64,000 nucleotides of DNA from positions 1 through 64,000 of the forward strand of contig JAFSEZ010000022.1 of NCBI GenBank assembly GCA_017435505.1. Reading direction: 5' to 3'. Under the pieces are notes generated by a model, which was not told the origin of the DNA, made no database searches, and saw nothing but the letters and a program-made list of their open reading frames with translations. Shown here one piece after another: positions 1 to 9,000 of the stretch (position 1 is the stretch's first letter; each line of letters starts with the position of its first letter). The stretch is from Akkermansia sp. GTDB taxonomy: Bacteria; Verrucomicrobiota; Verrucomicrobiia; Verrucomicrobiales; Akkermansiaceae. The position numbers and the translations under genes were made by a program.

Positions 1-3000
1 CCCCAGGGCTATCACACCGGAATGAAACGCAAAGGCTGCATCCTGCTTGAGCACAATGGAGGAGGAACTGAAATCCACCCCCGCCAAATCCAGCGTACCG
101 CCGGCCAAGGTAAAAGAATCTACCCCTTGCAAGAGCGCATGAGCCGTTGCATCGGTAAGCTTGAGTGTGCCGCCGCTTACCTCCACCTCGCCGCCGGTGG
201 CATCTACGGTGTTGGAGATGGTAGCCGCGCCGCTCTGCACATTGATCTTGCCGGAAGCAAGCTTGAGGGTACCGCCGGAGAAGGTGGAGGAACCATTGAG
301 GTTGAGGGTACCGCCATCGATGGTCAAGGTGGAACCGGACTGGGTGAATTGAGATTCCGAGGTGAACACACCGGAGCGCAACTGAGTCTTGCCGTTAATG
401 GTCACAGCCCCCGTGATGGTTGTGCGGGCCACATCAAACACGTATGTACCGCTATTGCCGGTAGATAAGCTGCCGGCCGTAAGACTACCGGTGCCGGTAA
501 TGGGTTCTTCCGTACCGGAGGAAAGAGAAATCGCCCCGGCCACCTCCACATCACCATTGATTTCGAAGCTGCCCCAGCCCCAAGGGCTGTGAATAGAGCC
601 CAGCTTGAGCTTCACGCCCTCTTCCACCAGCACGCGGGTGCTGCCCGTAGCCCAGGCAGAGGTGAAGCCCAAACGGCCGGCCACCGTATATTCTGCGGTG
701 TCTGCCCCCTGCGGTTTGAGGAAGTTGAGCGTGGTGTAGCTCTCTAAATCAATAGATGAGAAAGAGGCCGAACCGCCCGTCACATTGATGGTGGACGTGA
801 CGTGATCCAAACGCAGGGCATACAACTTGCCCATGCTGATGCCGGAGCCTTCGATATTGAGCGTACTGGCATTGCGGATGGTATAATCGCCCAGGACCGA
901 GCCATCCCCACTCAGGGTGACAGTGCCGCCGGTCTGGGTGATGCCGCCGGTCATGTAAAGACGCGCATCTATCAGAAGTGCGCCACTGCCGCTTTTGTTC
1001 AGATTCCCGGCATTGGTGATAGCTGCGTTGTTTTCAGCGGTGATGGAATACGCATTGTTATGATCAAAGTACATCTCCCCCACGCTTACGGATTCAGTCA
1101 AGCGGATATGCGTATTTTCCGCCGTATCATCAAACAAGGCAATAGCAGCAGCGGGGCAGGCAGCATCGGTTCCAAATGCAGTACTATTCCATTGATAATC
1201 AGCCGATGTACCTGCCCAGATGCGGTGAGCAGCCAGCGTCATGCTCAAGGTATTGCCGGAAATGCTGAAAGAAGCCAACTCGGGTGCCTTGTAATCAAAC
1301 ACGAAGGAGGAATCAGAAAAAGCAGCCCAATCACCCGTGGCCAAGACCCAGGTGCCGCCATCGCGCAGATTCTCTATGTCTGCCACCGCCACTTTCACCG
1401 TGCCGTTTTCAGCCCGGCTCAAGGTGCCGGTGAACGCCAAAGCCGCCGCTGATTCCGAAAGTGCGGCATTGTCGAAGAACAAGCTGCCACCGCTGAATGC
1501 AACGTCTGCCGCCACCGTGATACCGCCGCCCATAGCTCGTATCGCTGCACTACTGCCCAAGTTCACGGCCTGTTCGGCAGTCAAGGTGGTGTTGGCATCC
1601 AGCACCAAGTTGGCAGGCACAAGCTCACCGCGCAGGGTGGTGCTGCCGCTTTGCACATGGAGGGTGTGGGTGTTGTCCCCCACTGTCAGCGATACCTCAC
1701 CCTGCGTCTTGATAGTGCCTACATTGATGGTACCGTTCAGCGCCACCGGGTCTTTGATAGTCAGCGTACCTGAGCCGTAGAAATCCGTGATAGTCGTTCC
1801 CTCTGCCATGCTCAGGGCGCTGAAGCTCTGCGTGGTGGAGGTCAAATCCAGCGTGGCACCATTGTCCATGCTCACAGGCACGCCATCGGTCAGCTTGGCG
1901 CCATCGCGCAGCACCAAGGTTCCTTGGGAGAGGGATATGCTCTGTGCATCCAGCGCCACGCCCAAGGTGACCGTGCCGGTGTTGGTCAGCGCAAATGATG
2001 TGGTGCTGATGCGGCTGTTGATGTTGGAAGAGGAGATGCTGTAATCCTCCGTGTTGTTGAATACGATACCGCCGGGTGCAGATACCGCTCCCTCTATCAA
2101 TACGTTGCGGTTGGCTGCACTATCATCAAAAGTGGCAGGCGCCGTGTCCGTGAGCACCCCGGCAACCGCCGTACCGTACATGGTGCCGGACCACACATGC
2201 GCGTCATCCGTGCCGGACCATACATGCGCTGTCTCCGATACCCCTATGCTCAGCCATAATCCTCCATCTGCCAAACTCAGACTACCGGCAACAGCGCCAC
2301 TCAAGCCGGCCAAGGTGAAGTTCTCTGCCGTAATGCCCGCTGCAAAATCACCTGCCAGCAACAAGTAACTGCCGCCCTGCATCAGCCCCGTGCCCGAGCT
2401 CATCGTGATTGTCTGCGTGTTCACCCCCTCTGCCAAGCTAATGCCCCCTATCACCGTGAGAGAGGCATCAGTCTCGCTCAGCCACGCTGTATCAAAGCTC
2501 AGCGTACCGCCCCCCAACACCAAACCGCCGCTCAGCGTGGCCGTGCCGGTGGCTCCGCTTGTGCCGGTAAGCTTCAGTGCATGTGCGCCATCCACCGCCA
2601 AGCTATGTTGCAATGTCGCACCACGCCCCAGCTCTACTTGGGCAAGCGCCCCGCTGCTGATAGTCGCCCCGGCCAAACTCAACGTACCGCCCAGCACACT
2701 CAGTTTGGTGCTACCCACCGTACCCGCCAGCACCTGCGTACCACTGCCCTGCTTCTCGATATTCACCGTGGAAAGCACCTCGCCATAGAAAGTATGTGTG
2801 CTCCCCGCTGCTGTGTTGATGACCAGCGTGCGCTCCGCTACATCGGTAAAGTTTATACTGTCGAATGCATCATTTGCATCATAACCGGCAGATTTCTCGT
2901 ATGCACCGGAAAATAATTTGCTTTTCGTTCCAAGGATTTCCGTAGAATTAAGACCCGCTATCGTGGTACGTTCAGCATGTATACCCAACCCCAATTGCGC

Positions 3001-6000
3001 GTAATCTTGTGTGTCATCCGCGCAGCTCATCGTGATTACGCTATTGGCAGCAATGTCTGCGTGGGAAAGAATAAGAGCGCCTCTATTCGTCACACCCAGA
3101 GCCCGCAACGCTATCGTGCCGACAAAGTCTCCGCTTTCCTTCGCCTCTGCCCCCAGATTGAACACCGTTACATCGCTGCCCATGGTTGCGCAACCCAAAG
3201 TCAGTGAGGAAGAAGTAATACCTTCAGCCAAGCCAAGGGTATTCAGTCCCACATAGCTGCTTTTAAATGCATAATCTTGTATCGTTGCAGCGCCGGCAAC
3301 GATAACCTCATCCACAGTCGTGTAGTTTGTTGTGGCTTCTTTGTTATAGACAAGCAGCTTAGAAGATTCACTCAGATGCACACGGCTCACAGTCTTGTTC
3401 AATGCGTCTGCTGCGGCATTGTTGGTGAGGTACGCCTGGCTGCTTCCCGCAATGTTGAGTTCCCCTACCTCCATATCAGCAGATATGTTCAGTATCCCGG
3501 CATTCACATTCAGCGTGCCAATGCTCAAAACGCCCTCTGCATCCCAGGTAAGGGTACCGGAGGCCGTCTTGTTGACCACGCCGTTGGCGGCATTTAACTC
3601 TTGTGTCCAAGTACCGGTGAAAGCCAGATTGAGCGTACCATCCACCGTGGCAACCCCAAGGGAGGTAGGCATGGTGTTGAGGGTGGCAGAAGCACCATCT
3701 GCTATATGTAATGACGATTGCACATTGAGTGCAGTACCGCTGAAAACATAATCCCCGGCAACCACATTCATGTTAGCTACCTCAATGCCTCCTGACAACG
3801 TCACCTCACGCACGGAGGAAGAGGCATCGAAAGTGACGTTATCCACAACTCCATATACCACTCCGGTATTGTCACCCATGTTCCAGTTGCCATCTGTACC
3901 ATTCCACTCAGCACTCGCTTGCCCGGACCACACCAAGTCGCGCAAGAAAGCGGAGAAAGAGAGGGAAAGCTGGGATGAGGTTTGCGAAATAGTAGCCTCC
4001 ACCCCCCTGTTGGCAAGTTCTTCAAAATCATAGCCGACAATGGTAAAATCCTCTAGGGTGAGCTCTTCGGCATAGTTAATACGCCCGCTTCCAGTAACCA
4101 ACGTAAATGTCCCATTGTCAAAATGCCCTATCTCCAGCTCAAATGCAGCCCCGGTACCAATGTTGACCACACCGGCATTTTCAATCATCTCCCCCAAAGC
4201 AATCGTACCATCAAATGACAGGCTTGCCCCCTCTGCCACAATACCACCCGAACTGATGGTGGCGGAACCGGTAAGAGACAACGAACCGGCCGATACGCCG
4301 ATGGAAGACACATCTGCCGTGCCGGAAAATTCGCTCCTGCCGGTGCCGGCCTGCAAAATAGCACCCTGCCCGCTCACAGTACCGGTATAGGTATTATCTG
4401 CGCTGTTGGAAAGAATAAGCACCTGTCCGTTGGTCGCAAGCGTACCTTGACCGGAAATACCGCCAACCATGAGTGCGCTCTCCATAACAAGAGAACCGCC
4501 ATTCTGCACAACCCCGTTACCGAGTGCGCTTATATTCGTAGCGGTAACGGACGAATTGGCATCGATAATCGTGCCGCCGGAATAGGTATTGGCTCCCGTG
4601 AGCGTCACGTTGGTGTTGGTCAGGTGAAGCCCCAGCGCCTCGGCACCATCAGAAATAACAGAATTAACAGTATAGGCATCTGCACCCGTGGAAGCGTTGT
4701 ACAGCTTCAGCGTTCCGCTACCGGAAATTGTACCATTGATGTATGAGCCAGTGCCGGTCGCTGAGCCGGAAATCATAGCACCGTCTTCCACCAATAGCTT
4801 GGTGTTGACATTGTTGGAAAGCCACCAAGCAGTAGCACCATTTTCCAGTTTCAAAGTAGCACCGCCGGCAAGATTGATTTGCTTTGCCTCCAAACCGGCA
4901 CCCCAGCCGACTCTCAGCATAGCGCCATCCTCAACGGTAATGGTGCCCTGATTCGTGTGATTATAGTACCCGGAATATGTAAGAGTGCCCTCCCGAACAA
5001 TATAATTTTGCAGTTGCGTGCGGCTATCCATTACAATATCGATATTGCCGCCGCCTGTCTGAATGAGAACCGCATCATCATTTTGGCTCAGCACCATGTT
5101 GAGCCGAGATGTAGTGCCGGAAGCCGCCTGTATAGAGGCATCCGCCACTTGGTCGAGCGTCCCGGTCAACGAGCCGCCTGCAAGAGCCAAGATACCACCA
5201 TCCAACGTTATATGGCCGGCATAGTCCACGCCGGAAGCTTGGCGATACGTACCGCCGTTCACCACAAGGCTACCTGTATAATCCACCCCTGCGTTGTGCT
5301 CCAAGGCGGCACCGTTTTGAATCTGAATCTCGTTGACGCCAAGTGTTTGGCTGCCCGTTACAGCAAAGGTGCCGCTCTTAAGCTCCAACCGCTGCAAGCC
5401 AACAAGAGATACGCCATCGGAGTTGTCGGTTCCCCAATCTACAACCAATGTGCCGTCTCCGCTCACGGAGCCTTGTAAAAGATTGGTGCTTTGAAGGATA
5501 AGCTCACCTCGACTGATGGTTGCATCTCCTGTTACAACCACACCGGATTGCAGCGTAAGAGTACCGCTGCCGGATTTGCTCAGGCTGCCGATGGTTGCCA
5601 TACCGCCATTGCTCTCGACAGTGTATTCACCATTGTTATGTTGGAAATGAGCCTGCTGTACCTCCACATTCTCGCTCACGCTGACGGTGCGCCCGCCTGC
5701 CGTATCTGTAAATAAAACAATGGCATCCGCTGCAAGAGCATTGGAAGAACTGCCGAATTGTGTAGTACTCCATGTGTGGGAATCAGATGTACCGTCCCAT
5801 ACATGGGTACCGCTTCGCAGCGCTAACTGCATCAGCAGATGGCCGGAAGCATTGGTACTAAACACGGCATCATAGCCAACGTTTTCTCTCAAGGTCAAAT
5901 GCTCGTCGATACCGCTCCAATCACCGGTGGCTAAGGTATATGAACCTGCGGTGAGATTCCCCATGTTGGTCAGCGAAATCGTGAGGTCTGTGCCATCAAC

Positions 6001-9000
6001 ATGCGTTAATCCGCCTACGGTAAGAGCCGCGCCCCCCGCAGAAGAAGATGCCATTAGCTGGTAGCCGTCAAACTCCAGCGTACCACCTGCCAAATTCAGC
6101 GTGCCGCTGAATTGTGCCGTAGCAGCTGTATCTCCGCCCAATACGGTGAATGTCTTAGCATCAGACAAGATGAAATCAATACCTGACAATACGGCACCGC
6201 CGGCCACGGCCACATCGCCATTCACCACCGTGTTGCCGGAAACAAAACTCAACGAGCCGCCCTGCACAGACACATCGGCCAGGTAAGAAGTACCGGAGAA
6301 GGTCTGGTTGCCGGCGCCCAGTTTCACGAGGGAGAGGCCGGCAGCGGGGGTATCTGCACTATGGCCGACCACACCTGCATAGGTATATGAAGAATCGGCA
6401 GCGGTGTTGATGGTGAGGGTGCTTTGGCGGGTGGAGGCGGGGTGATTCTCGCCTGTGTAACGCGTATTGACAGCTGCACCGGCGTAGGTGAAACTGTACT
6501 CATTGCCGCTCAGGCCGCAGATGGTGGCATCTGCCGTGTTGATAGCCAAGCTTGCCCAACTCAGGGCATCGGCACCGGAAAGAGAAATATCTGCATACTG
6601 CGCGGCCTTATCATGTGCCAGCTCAATGTAAGCGCCATGGGTGTGGTTTGCATTGCCATTGGAACGGTTGAGGCGAATGCTGCCTTCAAAATCACTCTCG
6701 TCGGCAATAACTAATCGGGAGGCTGTGCTGTTGTTGCCATCCACATGATTGGTGGTGGAGTTCCACTGCAAAGTACCCTCGCCGGAGAGGGAATTCACCT
6801 GCCAATAGTTGGTACCGCCCTGTTCGGAGAGGGTAAGGGTAGCACCATTGAGCATTTGGAGGCGGTTGATGTTGCGAGTCATGCCGTTGTTGGTGGCCTG
6901 CGAGTGCAGGGTTCCGTTTGCAGCATAGCTGAGCGTACCGTCGATATGGAGGGTGCTGCCGGATTGCAGGCGGAGCCGGGGAGCATCCACATGCAACACA
7001 GCGTTTTCGCCGCCGAAGCGCGTGCCGCTCAGCTCGTATATCCCCGCACCTTGCAGGTGCAGCTCTGTGCCCTCGTTGAGCAAAACATTGCCTTGAATGA
7101 GGGAGACGTGACCCGCCCCGGCACCGGATTGCTGCACGGTGGCAGAGCCGGACTCCACGATGATACTCTCCGCATTCATGTAGGTATTCTTGGAGAGCTG
7201 ATAGGTCGCCAAATCCAAGGTGGCGCCCCCGCTCATGTGCACCGTGCCGTAGATGCTGAGAGCATCTGCCTGCCCCACGGTAAGCGTACCCCCTTGCAGG
7301 TACATATCCGTGTAGGTATTGGCGGCGGCCAGGGTTACATTGCCCGCACCGGTCTTGTAGATAAGCGGGGTAGAGATAGAGGCCGCGATGCTGCGGCTCT
7401 GTCCCGACTCTGCATGCAAGGTGAGGGTACCGCTCCACTCCGTGTCCAAAGGGCCTGCCCACGAGGAGTTGACCAAGCTGCCGCCGGCATCTATTACATT
7501 GCCGCTCAGGGTAAGATGGTGCCCCGCTACATCCAGGGTACCACCCGTTTTCAGGGTAATATCGCCGCTCAGCACGGTATCTCGGCCAAAGGCCAGGGTG
7601 ATATCGCCCGCTGCGGCGGTGTCGCGGTTGCCTTGTACCGTGATAGCGCCGGCATAGCTCTCATTGCCGGCCATGATGACAGTACCGCCGGTATAGCCTT
7701 GAGCATCTACTATCATATCGTGCGCATCGCTCAAGGTGGTATCAAGCGTCAGCGTAGCGCCATTGACCGCGGAGAATTGGTAGGCAGCATCCGCAGCCAA
7801 AGTCAGCTTGCCTGTATATACCGTATCGACCGATGCACCCACGGCCAAGCCGGTAGTTGAGGTGATACTATCGGCCGCCATATAGGTCGGCAGTACCAAC
7901 TCAATGTCTGTGTCGGCGATTTTATCTACGAGGATGATACCATCGGAATCCGCTGTCAGGCGGCTCAAGTCATCCCCGGGAGTGACAGAAAGCAACGAGT
8001 TGCCATAGCTAAGCTGCAAATTCGCATTGCTCATGGCACCTTGTGCTGTTTCCAGAATCACGCCGGTACCGGCAAAGCTGATGACACCGCCAAAGTCATT
8101 CCCGGTGTTGGCCAGCACCACCTTGCCGGTAGAAGAAGCATCTGCCCCCAGGATGATACCTGTATCTGCCCCGGTGAGCTTGTAATTCACCACCAAGGTG
8201 CCGCCACCACCACCCAAGAGATAGTTATCCCCCACAGCGGTCCACACATCGCTTGTGCCTTCTGCACCGTATTGCACGGTCTTGCCCGTCTCTGCCCCCA
8301 GGAAAAGCCCGCTGTGCTCGGAGAAGTCCAGCTTCGTGGTCAAATCATTAGAGAGCGCCAGCGTACCGGCGGAGGCCGCATCTATATGGGAAAGGATGTC
8401 CGTACCCTCGGTAAACCCGTGAGAGGCGAGCCAGCCTTGCTTGCCGATGAGCCATTGTTGGTCGGCACTGCCCAATGCGGCAAGTGACGTGGCAATCACG
8501 CCGCCGGAGGAGATGCTCTTTTTACCGGTAAAGGCGCTATTATCCCCGGCGAGGGTGAGGATGCCGCCGGTGGTACCGGCGGCCACGGTGAGTGTGCCGG
8601 CACCGGAAAGAGAGCCGGAAAGCGTGGTGTTGGTGGTGGTACCTGCGCTGTATGCCACCTGCATCTCACCGGAAAGAGCAATATCGCCCTTCAGGCCGTA
8701 GAAATCTGCATACTGATAGGTATCTTCTAAGTAGATGCCGCCTTCCACATACTCATAGCGGTCGTGCACGCCCTCCCGCATGATGAATGTGCCGCCCGCT
8801 GCCACGCTGATATTGCCCTTGAGGCGAGCGTGGCTACCCAGCTCGAAGGTGGCGCCGTCTGCCACGCTCACGTTCATCTTGGCATCGGCATAATGCCAGT
8901 CATTCTCCAAGAAAAGGCGATTACCTGTGTGCCCGGTTTCAGAGCCTTTGCCATGCACAGTATTGGTACCGGCCAAAACGACCTTGCCGCTTGCCACGGA

